NCBI GenBank assembly: GCA_013399115.1
Contig: VXAA01002199.1
Coordinates: forward strand, 62,001 to 126,000
Source of the DNA: Anseranas semipalmata
Lineage: Eukaryota > Chordata > Aves > Anseriformes > Anseranatidae
Direction: 5' to 3'
DNA: 64,000 bases
Shown here piece after piece: positions 1 to 12,626 of this stretch; position 1 is the stretch's first letter, and each line of letters starts with the position of its first letter. Under the pieces are notes generated by a model, which had not been told where the DNA came from, did no database searches, and saw only the letters and a program-made list of their open reading frames with translations. The translations under genes and the position numbers were made by a program.

Positions 1-1479
1 TTGCCAGGCCTCGGCTCATTCTTCTCAAAGACTCCAAACTCTACCTTCAACAAAACCGATTTTATCTGTTCCGAGTTCCTTCCGTGAAAGTGGCTGACAA
101 ACTAAGGCACCAGATCCTGATCTCCGTTGCTGTAAATCTGGAATAAAAAAAGCACCAGTAGCTTCAACAGATTGATATCAGCCTGGTTCCATTTGTGCTG
201 AATTACCACAAAACTCTTTTAGCCTTGAAACTGGCAGCTTAGTTACTTTACTCTGAAGGTCCTGGTCACCGCGCCAGAGATAAGATTACAGAAGGCTTTT
301 CCTTTTAATCACTTTTCTGCCAACTTGTACTTCTGTCATGAATATTCTTTTAAAATAGTCCTCTCAGGGCAATTAAGAAAAAAACAAAAAAATAAGGAGA
401 ACAAAGAGACTGTCATTAGTAATCCAAGTAGGGTTTCTTTTCTGAGAAAGGATTAACAACGAAGATAAAAAGCAGAACGAGAAGGCAATTAATGTTGTCA
501 TTATCAGCAATTTCTTCAAATTAAGTTGGCAAGTCTTGTATTCAGTGTGCAATACGCATTGTGGATTGGCATTTGAAAAGATTTGTAAGAATTAAAAATA
601 AGCATTTAGAGCAGGGCTGCAGAAGCACGGTCTGGATTTGGACCCTAGGTAAATTCCATCAGGACTCAGTGGCAGCTCTAGCCCTGCGATGTGTCACTTG
701 GGCCGGAGGAGATCCTGCATTTTTTTGCCCTTCTCCTGATCTCTCAGGGAAAAGTTAAGCACCTGAAGTTTTTGGCAGACCAACCAAAACTGGAGCTTAT
801 GTGTTACTTTGTGAGTTGCAGATCCATATAGAAACTACGTAGCAGACCTCAGCAAAATTGAAAGAGCAGCCTGGTTTAGAGCAAAGGAAACTAGTAACAT
901 TATGGCGGAAGAAACCAAGATGTGAAATTCCTTCTTTGCAACAGTGAAGAGCTTCTGAGCCGTCATTGAACACCATGTAACTAATGATGAGTTTTAACAG
1001 AGTATGTGGTAGGGATGGCTGAAGAACCTCAGCTAATTTATACCGTAATAGGATTTGCTTGGTGGGGAGTTCAGTCCAGTGGGAGGAATGAAATGTCACT
1101 GAACACGTGGAATCTCAGGACAAAAAATAGTCAATAAACAATGGTGCGATATTAATAGACAGTCTACTCCAGATCATATCATCAGGCAAATATCATCAAG
1201 AAGATATGATGTTGCCTGTGCCTATCCTTCATGTTCTAAGGTACATCCCTAAAACACTGGGCTTGTGGCTTTTCTAGCCTGTCTGTCCCTGGCTTTGCCA
1301 AGAAATGCATTGAAACGTCTTGATTTCATCTAGATGGAGGAGAAAACTGCACAAAGTGTCCTAGGACAAGAGATTTGTTCAAATAACGTCATCAAAAAAA
1401 TATGATCTCTTTGTCTCTGTCCCTTACTTTTCCTAGCTTTACTTAGCCAAGGCCACTGAGTTCACGACAAGGCGTGAGA
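1..1479. other. Non-genic sequence, left edge
   Basis: AT-rich, with no convincing exon or RNA gene. At about 107-150 the phrase CCAGATCCTGATCTC followed by TGTAAATCTGGAATAAA resembles a decayed interspersed repeat family that recurs elsewhere in this window. If BMF synteny is as in mammals, BUB1B would lie further left, but no BUB1B exon is recognisable. Confidence 0.5.
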
Positions 1480-1830
1480 CCTTGCTGTTGTTGTTCATCG
1501 CTGCCCGCTTACTCTCAGTGCTACTCTTCACGCTTTCCACCAATCTTTCCCATCCCGCGTGTCTGCTGCTCCTGTCTCCTTTCCTCCCGGCTTTCCCTGC
1601 TTTCTCCAGCTTCTGTCTACTGCTCCCTACTGCGCCTCCATTACTCCCTTTGTTGTCCCCCTTGTGCCTTGCCCCGCTCCTCCCGCAGCCTCCCCTGCCC
1701 TCGTTCCCCCTCGCCGTGCATCCAGCCGCTTCCTCCGGCGCGCCTGCTGCTCCGCCGCACGCAGCTGCTGCTCTTCTCTCCCCCGCCACCACTCCCGCTG
1801 CTGCTCCGCGCACGGTTTTGACCAGCTCCG
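1480..1830. other. Pyrimidine-rich, CpG-containing tract
   Basis: About 350 bases in which the + strand is strongly C/T-biased with scattered CG, contrasting with AT-rich flanks. Stops are rare in several frames on both strands, which explains the overlapping open frames here; none resembles a known protein. A quadruplex motif on the - strand (1672-1710) lies within it. It could be a small CpG-island regulatory element or simply a biased-composition tract. Confidence 0.6.
1672..1710 (-). promoter_or_regulatory. G-quadruplex motif on the - strand
   Basis: On the + strand, C runs of 4, 3, 4, 3 and 5 are separated by loops of 6, 7, 2 and 5 bases. The - strand therefore satisfies the four-run quadruplex rule. 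Confidence 0.55.
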
Positions 1831-4800
1831 CTTCCAAACAATGAGGCTTTGACCTCTTTCCCCTGGGAGAAGATTTCACAGCCAAACACGTCTCACTGGC
1901 AGGAGCTTTTCCTGATATTCAGCCTGTTTCCTTCTCCCATTGCTCCTACTTAAATCTCTTTATATTGAACTAACAGCTTGTGCCCCAGGCGAGGTGTTTG
2001 TACCCCTCCTTCTCTGGCTATTGCAAAGAAGTTTTGAATGCAGATAGCCAGGCCAAGAACGGGGGCACCGTGCATCCCAGTGAGCAAGATACTATCATAC
2101 CCAGAAGGAACGGGACAAACACACTTACCATAATGAAAAATAGGCCACATGCCTTACAAAAATTCACCAAGAGCCAAACCCTGATCAGTTTTTATCCGTC
2201 TGAAAAAAAGATAGTAATGCAGACAGCTGTGTCAACAGCCTGTGAGCCAGGGACTGAGTGAACCTGAGCTCCTGGAGGGGGTGGACAGTGATCTCAGGTA
2301 GGTGAATATGGCCCAAGCTGAAGAAGCTTTGATGCAGAGGGCAAACGGTGAACCCAGAAGGTAGAGGAGAAAGGTATTAAGCTCACAGAGAGCGCAAAGG
2401 CAGGAGACACTGTGTTGGGGTAGCTCAAATGGGAAGAAATACAACTGGCGGGATGGGAGGGAGAGGGGCGAGAGGCAGTTTCGAGCAGCTGGGATGCAGG
2501 CTGAGGCGGATTAGGGTGACCTGCATGGGTGAAATGGGCTGCGTGGGGTCAAAGGCAAGCATACCCTGCACACAGAGCCACGTAAACAGACCATGGAAGT
2601 GTCTGAAGCCAACTGTGAAGAGTCATGTTTTAAGAGCAAAGACTGCCTTCTGCTTAAGTATCTGAAAATTGTTCAGCAGAAGGGGGTATTAAGACTGATA
2701 CTAAAGCTTCATTTCCAGTTTACAGTTTCTGAGGCAGCCAGCTGATGTCTGCGTACATGCCTCAATGGCTCGTGTGAAACAGGAGGCCACCTGCCCACAC
2801 AGTCATCTAGACTCCTGCACAGACCAAGGACAGATCAGAGATGGTGAGCCACCTAGCACTCACTGCTGAAGAAAGGAGATTTTCTTCTCCTGCCTTCCCT
2901 ACCTCCCTGCTGCATCTTCTGCCACGTACTCAGCTCTGGCACATGTTCGCACCCTTCCATCAGCTGATGCAGCTCACTAAACCGCCACTACAATATCCAC
3001 CTTTTTATCACCAATTTTCTGCTGGCTTAGTGAAGAGAATGGGTTCATAGAAAGGGTCCATCAAGCATCAATTTTAAAACGCGGGGACAGGCCGGTACAG
3101 CTGGGCACAGCATGGTGGGGATGAAAGGAAGAGGGAGAAGGATTTTCCCTGCCTTGTCAGTGGCAAGACATTAACCTAGCTCTGTGGTACAAGGAGCTAC
3201 ACCCTGAGCAAGCATTTTCGTCCTTCCCTCACGTGTTTTAAAATGTGCTAACCTGTATGTACCCATTAGCACATTGTAAGGGCTGCTCATTTTCCCAGTC
3301 TAGACGGGACTTTCAAGCAGACATTCAGATCTGCCTTGAGGCATTTTGTCAGGGCAGTCCGCAGAAGCACCCTTCAGAGGCTCAAAAGACAACTTCAGAT
3401 GGCAATGTGGAATCTTGTTAATGATTAAAATAGCTTATTTTGGCCAGTCCAAAATCTAAATTAGTAATACCACCTGAATTAATTACAGTGAAAACCACTC
3501 ATTAGAAACTATAATGGTGCTGAATATCCTAACAGATCCCCTATAGTGTAAATCAACCTGGCCCCATTTATGTAATGAAGCTACAGCTGCTTACAGCAGC
3601 CAAGGACCTGCCCTAACATTTTCTTGCTTTTGCACGTACCTAACATAACATCGCAACCTTCTTGCTCATTTTTTTCTGCCATTCTTATAATTTTTCCCTT
3701 AGAGGGCTTCTTTAGACATAGCAAAGACTGCTTGGTAATTTTTATGTCTAGCCTCCTATTTCCCTTGCTACTCCCCCATGCAGTAATTTGTGTGGGGAAA
3801 GGTAAATCAGAGCCACATGTTCCTGAGATAAAGGGCAGCAGCAATACAGCTTGCTGTGAATTCACCAGGATTATTCAATATGCCATTAACAGTGGAGAAG
3901 ATCACAGTATCAGCAAGCTTCCTCTCTTTTGCATGTTACTTAGTTTCTTCTATCAGTGTAAGAGGCGGCTGAGTGGCACAGCACACAGTGACAAGCTCCA
4001 CAATTAGGTATGTCATCACACCCAATGTGCATCACTTGCATCACTAGGGACATCCCATCGTGGGAGATATGGTCCAATCCATTTCTACAGCTCCAGTACA
4101 AAGATTAGCATTATTACTGGATCAAAGAAAAAAATGCCTTTATTAATATCACGCCTAAGGACTGACAGTCCACAGCGTCACAGCACTGTGAATCATGATC
4201 TATTCCAATAAAGTCAAGAGCATCACTGTGGAATTACACCGTCAGGAGCGGAGAATAAAACTCTTGGTCTTATTCTGTCTCTCATATCTGTTCCCTGTTA
4301 GGCTAATTAGCATTTCCCCAAGGACTGACCATTAATCCGCCTATCGCTAGGTAAAGAGCGCAAGACAACACTGACTGTTAGAACAGGTATTGAATTCCCA
4401 CTTCCACCAGATATTTTTAAGAACTATTTATTTCATCACACATTTCCTTAGTTTTGTATATCTGTTTGAGGTTACATATGCCCAAAAACATACATGTGTC
4501 CTGCACTCACAACTACACAGAGAAATGAACTAATTCCACAGATCATTTTAGGTAGTACTCTTGTACTAAAGTTGCTGGCCAGTGTTTTTTTTTGTTTTGT
4601 TTTTTGTTTTTTAACACAGTTGCTTAAAATCAATGTTTTCCAGAATGAGTGTTTCAACAAAGTTATCAATAACTTCCAATGAACACTTGCTTGATGTGCA
4701 CTCAGCACTTCTGGACTGTTCAATCATATTACTTGTAGCCACTGGCAAAGATCAATCTTTTCATCTGCCAAACCGAGTGCTGGAGGAGCTCAAACACTGT

Positions 4801-7800
4801 TGACACCCGTACTGCAACATTTTTTCCCAAATCAACGCTGTTGTTCATCTGCAGTTGAAGTATTGACTGGATTTTTTTCACACCTTATGTTAGACTTTGA
4901 GACTTGCAGAGCTTTTCTGGAGCTACTAGGACTGATTCCCAGTGAATGATACCTGTACGTCTTTGATTCAAAGACAGAAGAATCTCTCACAGCCATACAG
5001 TGGGGCTTCCTAATGCTTCGCTAGGTCATTTCCACTACCTAGTCTAAATTTTGCTCAGAGGCACCATGCTGTGCTGCAGGCCTTATTTGACAGGAGATAC
5101 AGCACCTCGGGTACAGAATAGAGCTAATCAATGTAACTATTCCCCTTTTAGCAGAAAACTAACCATGACTCCAGCATAAAGCCTAAGCCAATATTTTCAC
5201 CAGCTTGCTGGTACAAGTGAGGATGGGGACACACCAGCTTACAACTTGGTGAACTTGGCTATGAACCAAAGGGGCACCAGCATCAGCTGGGTGGTGCTTA
5301 CACAGTAAGCAGTTGCCCAGCACAGCCCAGCACAAGTGTGAGGTCGCTGTCCCTCTTTCTCCAAGGGCCAAACGATCTCAGGTCACTTCACATTCCTGCA
5401 GGAGAGTGTGCACAGGCATCTCTGGGGAGCAGCTGACACACTGGAAGCTCCACAGCCTTTGGTGATTCAACGTGTCTGTCCCCTGAGGACACAACTAGGT
5501 ATTCCTGGGCTTCAGTCACAGCCTCTGATCTTTTTAAAACCCACTCAGCTCATCTTTACTCATTTCCTTTCCACCTTGCTCTCCTAGCCCAGGCTTTGGT
5601 CAGGTGACATGGCTCTGGGAAGCTTTCCCACTGTTCAGATAGTGACTCCATTACCTCTGTTACTGTACATTTGTTTAATTAATTGCTCATTTTGTTCCTG
5701 AGCTGTTGTGCTGGCCCCGTGTGCTTACAGTATGCATGAGTGCCTAAAAGGTGACGAGGCTCCTAGGGATGACTCTGTCCCTTTCATTTATTCATAGAGC
5801 TCGAGCACATGATCCCTTATTAATTCCAGGCACTGCTAGCTCAGCCTGACTTGAGATAACGTGGCACAGGCTCCAGGCCCTCTCAGCTGGCACTGACAGC
5901 AAGCGAGGAAGTGAGGTCCACACCACAGAGAGCAGGGCCGATCAGCCGCAATCAGGAAAGCAATTAAACTTTATGTGGCATTTGAACTGTGGACCTGAAG
6001 GTGCTCGGAATAGCCTTTGGCCACTCTTAAGATCTTTTTCTTAAATGCTGTGACTACTTAACAGAGGTAATTGTAAGGACATAAATCAAGCTTTCTATTA
6101 TTCCTCAGGAGGCCAACATCTATCACAGCAGACCTTAAAATGAATTTGAAGTATAGAAATTATGAGAATTTATGTAGCAAATGACTTCTTGTTAACAGGT
6201 CATGTAGCAGAAGCTTTAGCAGCAGCAGCTGAGACAAGCAGTCTCATAAGTATACAGGTTTATATTCAAGCATTGAATGCTATGGCAAAATTTGACAAAT
6301 GTTCCTTCTGGTGGGATGTTCTTGTTCTTATCCCTGGGCTCCTCTTTCAGCTGTGCCAATAGAGCTGCTACTGGTGCCATGCCTTGATATGAACCGAGGC
6401 CTCTTGGGCAGTCTGGGTCTCAGGTCCACTGAGGCATAAAGACCTCCTTGCTGGGCAACCTCAAGTCCAGCACAGAGAATTTATTGTCCTGGATCCAGGC
6501 CCAAGGACTGCAGCTCTGGCTCTGCTGCTATCTGAGCAGTCTGGGACCAACATTTTACCTGCAGTTCACTTTTCGCCATCTGTTAAACATCTTAAGACAT
6601 TTGCACCAAACGTCAAACATGCAGAGTTCTGTATCAGCTCTGTTATAATTAATGAGAGGTTATGATGTGGCTGTTGGAAGACGTCCATAGAAAGTAGAGC
6701 TTCTTCTACCCACAGCAGCCATGCTCCCCCTGTTCATCCTCCGCACACTCCCTGAGGGTGTGCACAGCTGAATAACACGGCACTGATACGGATTTCCTTC
6801 TTCTTAAGTACTGCTTTTTTCCAATACAAAAAGGAGATGCCAAAGAAGGTTGTTGACTTCGTGTAATTTCTCTGAGCTGCTCAGATACCGAGCTGCTGAG
6901 CATACTCTTGATAGATGAGATTAGATAAAGAAGGAGTGAGATCAAATAGCAGTTTTCTGTTACTACCTTCCAGACAGTTGAGATGGAGCTCAGATACTAA
7001 TGTGATGGGCATCCTAGAAACACTTAAGAAAGATATGTCATTGAGAAGCAACTAAATAAACCATTCTCTCCCCCTACACTTGCAGGTATACAGATGCTTT
7101 CCCCCATCCCATTAAACTCTTCTCTATCCCCAAGAGGCAGCAGTCTGGGACTCTGCAGGTATAATATGTCTGGCTGTTTCTGTCTGCCTGGAGTGGCTGT
7201 TGGAAAACTGGGTTTAAATTAAGAGGACTAGGTAGCAAAATGCAAATTCGTACACGTGAAACTTAAAAAAATCCTAAGTGAAAATGCTATCCCTTTTTAA
7301 AATTAGCAAGAATGATTATTTGATTTCCAATAATGTTGGATTAGAGAGTTAGGAAGCTTGCAAAGTATACTGCTGCTAACAGGTTGAACCTGCTGATGTT
7401 TTGTGAAATAATCCTCTGCCTTGGAAAGGATTTGATACGTGTTTTGTCTTAGTGAATGGATTCCACAGAACACAAGCAGTCAGCAGGCTGTTAGCATTAA
7501 ATAAGCTCAGAAGAGTGTCACTCTGTTGGGATTTAAACCCCTATCTCAGTGGCAATACTTGCCATCTAATTTTGATCAGTAGTTAGAAAAGCATAACCAG
7601 CTTCCAGGAAGACTTTGACAGGAGCTACCATGGTAGCTCTGGCTACACTGAGCCAGCACAGTCACAATGTCACTAGCTACCTGAAGAAGCTGTCAGGCAG
7701 CGTGGCCGTACATCTCCGACCATGATGCTGGTGAGGCTCTGTTGCTGCCTGTACTGTTCAGAGCTGCAGTGCCAACAAGTGAAAGTATTTCTGACATCAC

Positions 7801-9897
7801 ATCAGCCAGCCCTGCTCTGGGATGGTCAATGCTGAAGTAGGTAAGGGGAGATTTCTGGGGTCCCTCACCTCCTGTCACATCACGGTTTCAGAAATCCCAG
7901 TGTGCTTTCCTCAAGGGGGAAGCTTCTGGCTGCCCTTGGCATCACTGAATGATCTCTTTGCAAGCTGGTGTTTAGGCCTTGGACCAGTGCCCAGTTTTCA
8001 AATGCCATATACTCCGTGCGACAAGGAGTGCCCCTTCTGACCCTGGTGTCTCTGTTCCACCTCAGGCTGAGACTACAGAGCTTTGGGCCAGCACCTTCTC
8101 CATTACCTCTCTGGCAGGGATCAGTTCTTCCGACCAGACGTGGTCTCCTGAAGTCCTAGCGTGGTGGTGTACATTCCAGATTCCACTTCAATTATTCACA
8201 GGGGGCCGTGGGGCGCTACCTGCCACCCAGGCAGCCTCTCTCTCACTCTTCCTTTAAATAAGACATGCTCTCCTCTAATCATGGAGAAAGGTCTCGGGAG
8301 CTGACATGTATTTACTCTAAGTGGGGTTCTCAATCCTACCCTTTTGAAAAGAAAATCTCCTGTGAGGGAGGTATCAGAGGCAACACCAGTGGCAGCTTTG
8401 GTTAAGCTCATTAGGAGAGACTTGCACCATTTGAATTTATTTGGCCACTAAACAAGAGCAAATCTCCAGGTGTCTGTCCCTTAAGCTTCGGGGACCTTGA
8501 GGTCCACACCTGAGCTGTGAGGCACTGATGTTCTGTAGGGTTAAAATACTGTGTTTTCTACTTTAAAAACACAAAACTCTGTACCTGTAAAGCTGCTTTT
8601 TGTGCTGAAGGATTCACTCTCCTTGACCCTTTGGATCCAAGCCGTACTGTTCAAAGCCTGTTCTTTGGGATGCGGTGGGTTGCTTGTGCTGTGCTTTGCT
8701 GTGATGCACGCACACCTCAGAGAAGACCCCTCGCTGCAACCCAGAAAGCAGCAGCCAGCTCTGTGCAGCGCAGCTGACAGTCAGCGTCTGGGGTTTCCAA
8801 ATGTGCAAAGAGTCAGGCAGAGTCATTCTGGACTACTGAGAATTATGCGATAGAATAATTAGAGATGACATTTAGAAAGGGGTTTTCCATTGTAGTCCCA
8901 GAAAGTCTCGGATTTCACCTATAAAGGGTGAAACTGGCAGCCCAAGGGCCAGGCTTTGCCCACAGAAAATTCCTCTGCTCTGCTGGAAATGGGGAACAGC
9001 TGTCAGGAGAGCACACACGGCCCAACAGCTGAATGACCCCTATGGTGCCTGTACATAATCAATTATAAAGAGTCAGGGCCTGCCACCGTTGCATCCACGT
9101 GACCTGCAAGGCAGGTTGTGAGGAGAGGGCTGCAGAGCCAGGATCACCTGGAAAGGTTGCGTTCTCCTACCGGTAGTATTCATGGTTGGCGCGGGGGGTG
9201 CAGTTTGTTTTGCGCTAGGCTGCGAGGTCAGGTGGGGTCAGCAGCACAGCGCAGATCATGCAGCCTTTAGCTGTGTTCAAATTCTACAGAGCTTTGCAGG
9301 ATAAAAAGGGCTGGCTGGCAGCAGCTATACCAGTGCTAGTAGTATTGGCAGGCTTTTTTCTGTGTAGTAAGGTATTGTTTGTACTAACATTAGCTGAAAA
9401 AAAGGTGCATTTTTATACACTGAGGCCTGCGTTAGCCAAACATCTCCACAGCTGCTTTCTAGGCACTTCGTTTTCGGTTCATGAGCATTCCCAATTAGAT
9501 GACAAACGCACTGAAGCAGCTGATTCCTGGCAATGAGACTTACAGCAGCCAGGATGCTGAGCAGGGGAATACTGAAGGAAATCAGGAAGCAAATCAGGAA
9601 GGCTGGGGCACTTGTGGAGCCTTGCCCTTCCCTGGGACTTAGGCATTTACCTATGGCCTTCAGTTAGGCACCTGTGTACAGAGGGGATTCATGGCTTCTG
9701 CGTTATTCCCTAAGTGTGGTCATCCTTTTGGACACAGGTATGTGGCTCATCAGGCATGTACTTGACGCTGTAACCAACCTAATATTACACCAAGGCACAA
9801 AATACAGGAGCTGTAACCACTTTCACTCAAAAGAAAGGCTGGAAGAGGAGACTGCTGTGTGCCTTGTGTGTGATGGCTAGTGCTTAGCTGCCACACC
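1831..9897. other. Non-genic sequence
   Basis: About 8 kb of mostly AT-rich unique sequence. I see no exon with a recognisable product, no tRNA and no clear transposon. Two small items: a decayed repeat-like segment near 4202-4260 and an 18-base perfect palindrome at 7622-7639. Confidence 0.5.
7622..7639. repeat. 18-base perfect palindrome, RFX X-box-like
   Basis: GAGCTACCATGGTAGCTC equals its own reverse complement with no spacer. The centre, GCTACCATGGTAGC, differs from a palindromic RFX X-box (GTTACCATGGTAAC type) by one base in each half. Confidence 0.6.
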
Positions 9898-10010
9898 GAG
9901 GAAATACTGAGGAACAGAGAGCAATGTGCTTAAATCCTGGTACTGCACATCTGCTTCACAGCTCCCACAAAGTCTGTGTGTCAGCTGTGGAGTAGCAAGA
10001 GCCTGGGAGC
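9898..10010 (-). mobile_element. Decayed MIR-type SINE, antisense
   Basis: The order of a reverse-complemented MIR is visible: an ACTGAGGAACAGAGAG block, then CACAAAGTCTGTGTGTCAG, then a block ending GAGCCTGGGAG. MIR-type SINEs are ancient in amniotes and survive as rare degraded copies in birds. The match is imperfect. Confidence 0.45.
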
Positions 10011-10789
10011 GATGCAGAGCGTGTCAAAACCGTGGTGCCTTGCACTTGGTCAGGCTGTGCAAGGCCCTTATTCAAGTCCGCTCCAGCACAATGTGTAAGT
10101 AGGTCGTGCTTTGAACAAAGGCAGGTTCAAGAAGAATTGAACTCTTAGAATAACTTTTCCTAAATTTCCAGCCCTTCGGAATCTCTGTGTCCAGCCAGCC
10201 CTGCTTAGGTTATACACAAACAGTACAGACTCATTGGTAACATATTCATGTTCATGTATTATAAGCCTATCTGATCACAACCTTGCTCCTGCTCGCGCCT
10301 CCCTCTTGGCCGTCTCCTGGTGTTCTAGTTTAACCACAGCACCAGTTTTGCTAACAGTATGTTTTCACCATGGTGGTATGAGGGAATATCAGTATTAGCA
10401 ACAACAAATATCCAACAATCATGAATCAAACCACAAAAAGGCAAAAGTTTGCTTAAAGATCCAGGTTTTTAAAAAGTACTAAGTGTGCAGGATTCATTCT
10501 ATCTGATTGCTTGCATTCAGTATTGAGACTCTTCCTTTCAAGCTTTTCTCCTCCATCAAGGACAAAAATAAAATTTTGGTCTATGAGCTGGGCATGCCAA
10601 AAACCACTAGAAATATTGAGGCTCAGAATTCATTGTATGAATTGACAATATTGTTCAGCTGTTTATAAGACTATCTGGCATTTAAACCTGGCACACAAAA
10701 AAAACCTGGAGCGGGTGCAAAATATTGTCAGAGTAGAATGGTAGCTGACGTTGCAAAGGTGTAAAGGGCAGTGAAGGATGCATGGTGCT

Positions 10790-10900
10790 AGCTTCCTGCA
10801 TCGTCCCCCACCTGCCACAGGCTTCTGGGCAAGTCACTTGGCTTCCCTGAGCCTCAGTTTCTTGCCATTGTAAAAGGTGGGGCATCTTCTCATTGCACAG
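10790..10900 (+). mobile_element. MIR-type SINE, sense
   Basis: Contains the hallmark MIR core: GGGCAAGTCACTTGGCTTCC, then CTGAGCCTCAGTTTCTTGCC, then TTGTAAAAGGTGGGGC. This is the clearest MIR copy in the window. Its ends are uncertain. Confidence 0.8.
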
Positions 10901-12568
10901 AGGAGCAGGGGAGAGAGAGATGTGGCAAGGGAGGAGATGGAGTGGGAGCAGTAAGATTTCTGAGCTTTGTTCTACAAGGTCAAAGTAACAGAGAATCAGG
11001 GTTATCCTGGAATCAGAAGTGGAAATTATTTATTATGTTAGAACTGTTTAAGGAAACTAAGGTACTGAGTAAAATATCCTCATCTCCAAGAAGAACACTA
11101 CAACTCAGTTCTGCTACAATGTCATGTATAAAAGCTTCCCTTGTCTTTCTTCTTCAGCTGTTCTGAAATATGAGTTTTTTTTTCTCATTTTATTCCAAAA
11201 TTAAAACTGCATGAGCATCTTCAACCAAGTGTAAAAGAAAGCTGCTTGATTAACATGAATTTGTGGGCCTTCAGTTTAGTTCTCAGTCACCTCTCCCTCA
11301 GGGACATCAATGAAAAAGCTTAAAAAGACACTGCCAAGTAGGATGCAAGCAGGAGTTTGGCTTCAGAATTTATCAAATTGCATGAATTAGTAGGAAGACC
11401 CCATCAGATCTTTGCACTTCAAATGAAGTATCTCTGCACATCTGCAGTGCCACCTAAGTTCAGGTGCAACGTTGCAGTGATGCCTTCAAACAGGCTGCTG
11501 GGTGTCCTTGCAGAAGAGAACACCCCAGCTCTGCTGGTGGGACCCTGCTCTGCAAACCAGAAGTGCAGAGGCAGGGAGGCTGCGCTCCCATCGCGGTGAC
11601 AGTGGCGGGCTGCCTCCGAGATCACTACCGCTCACTTCAGCCTCTTTCAGTTTTCCCTGCGGGTCTGTACTGAAGCTGAATTACCAACACAACAAAGGGG
11701 TGCCTAAAGCAGAACTAGATCATGTTTTCTAACCAACCCTCCAAAGCTGTTGTGGGTTAGCAACACGGTTCCACTTTTGACTCATCTCTAGAAATGAGCT
11801 TCCTTTCTTTCTGCCAAAAAAGGTGACCTGCAAGCCAGTCTGACGCAAGGTAATTTGTCCTGTTTATGTGATGACTTTGATAAGGCATAGAGATTAGTGC
11901 TCTTCCTTCATAATAAAGTAACAGTTTGTTTATGTGCTGTAATCCCGAGTGACTTTCTTTTTTTACAGTGAGAGCCTGAATGTGACAATAATTTGGAGAG
12001 AAATCTTGGTTGTAAAACTAAAGAGCACTTTAAATACACTGTTGCTGTCTCTGCCTCTTGCTTGCACGTACCCCCAGTCCTGGCCCCTCTCAGCAGTCAC
12101 AAGATAAGCTTCGAAGAAACAAGGCCATTGATTGACAGCTCATTAGAAGTTGCAAGAGCAGCAAAACACAAACTGGGGCCCGTGGCTTTCTCCCTGCCCG
12201 GCTGGGGAGGCGTGCTGGTCAGCAGTGGCCTGAGAGGAACAAAGACCGCAGGAGACACCGGAGGAAAACAACATGAAATTTTAATGGTGTGCTCGAAAGG
12301 CCAGGTGTAATGGATCAGGGCCAAGGCCTCCCCTGCCCCCCACCCCGCCGCGGATATTTACTTTCTATATATAGGCACAAACGGAGAGTATAGGTTGTGC
12401 CATGTGGCACGTACACACGCACACAGATTCAGAGAATCCCAACTTCGATATGCCAGACAGAATTTATCTGCAAATCCATTTATAAATGAAAGACTCCGAG
12501 TATATGCAGTGTTAATATCTGTACATACTAGATGTCACGGCTCTAGTCTTAGATAAGGTTGCACACCG
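10901..12568. other. Non-genic sequence
   Basis: No convincing gene or repeat. A C-rich spot near 12329-12345 falls short of a quadruplex motif. Confidence 0.45.
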
Positions 12569-12626
12569 AGCCAAATTCACCCCTGCAGTGAAAGCCAGGC
12601 AAGTTTTACTAGGAATGAATTTGGCT
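12569..12626. repeat. Short palindromic (MITE-like) element
   Basis: The arms AGCCAAATTCA (12569-12579) and TGAATTTGGCT (12616-12626) are perfect reverse complements over 11 bases. Weaker pairing continues inward (CACCCCTGCAGTGAAA against TTTTACTAGGAA). The phrase matches my recollection of a palindromic sequence scattered through turtle, crocodile and bird DNA, but I cannot name a family from sequence alone. Confidence 0.6.

Noticed and set aside
12326..12352. C-rich stretch as a - strand quadruplex
   Set aside because: Only three usable runs of three or more C are present; the fourth is just two bases.
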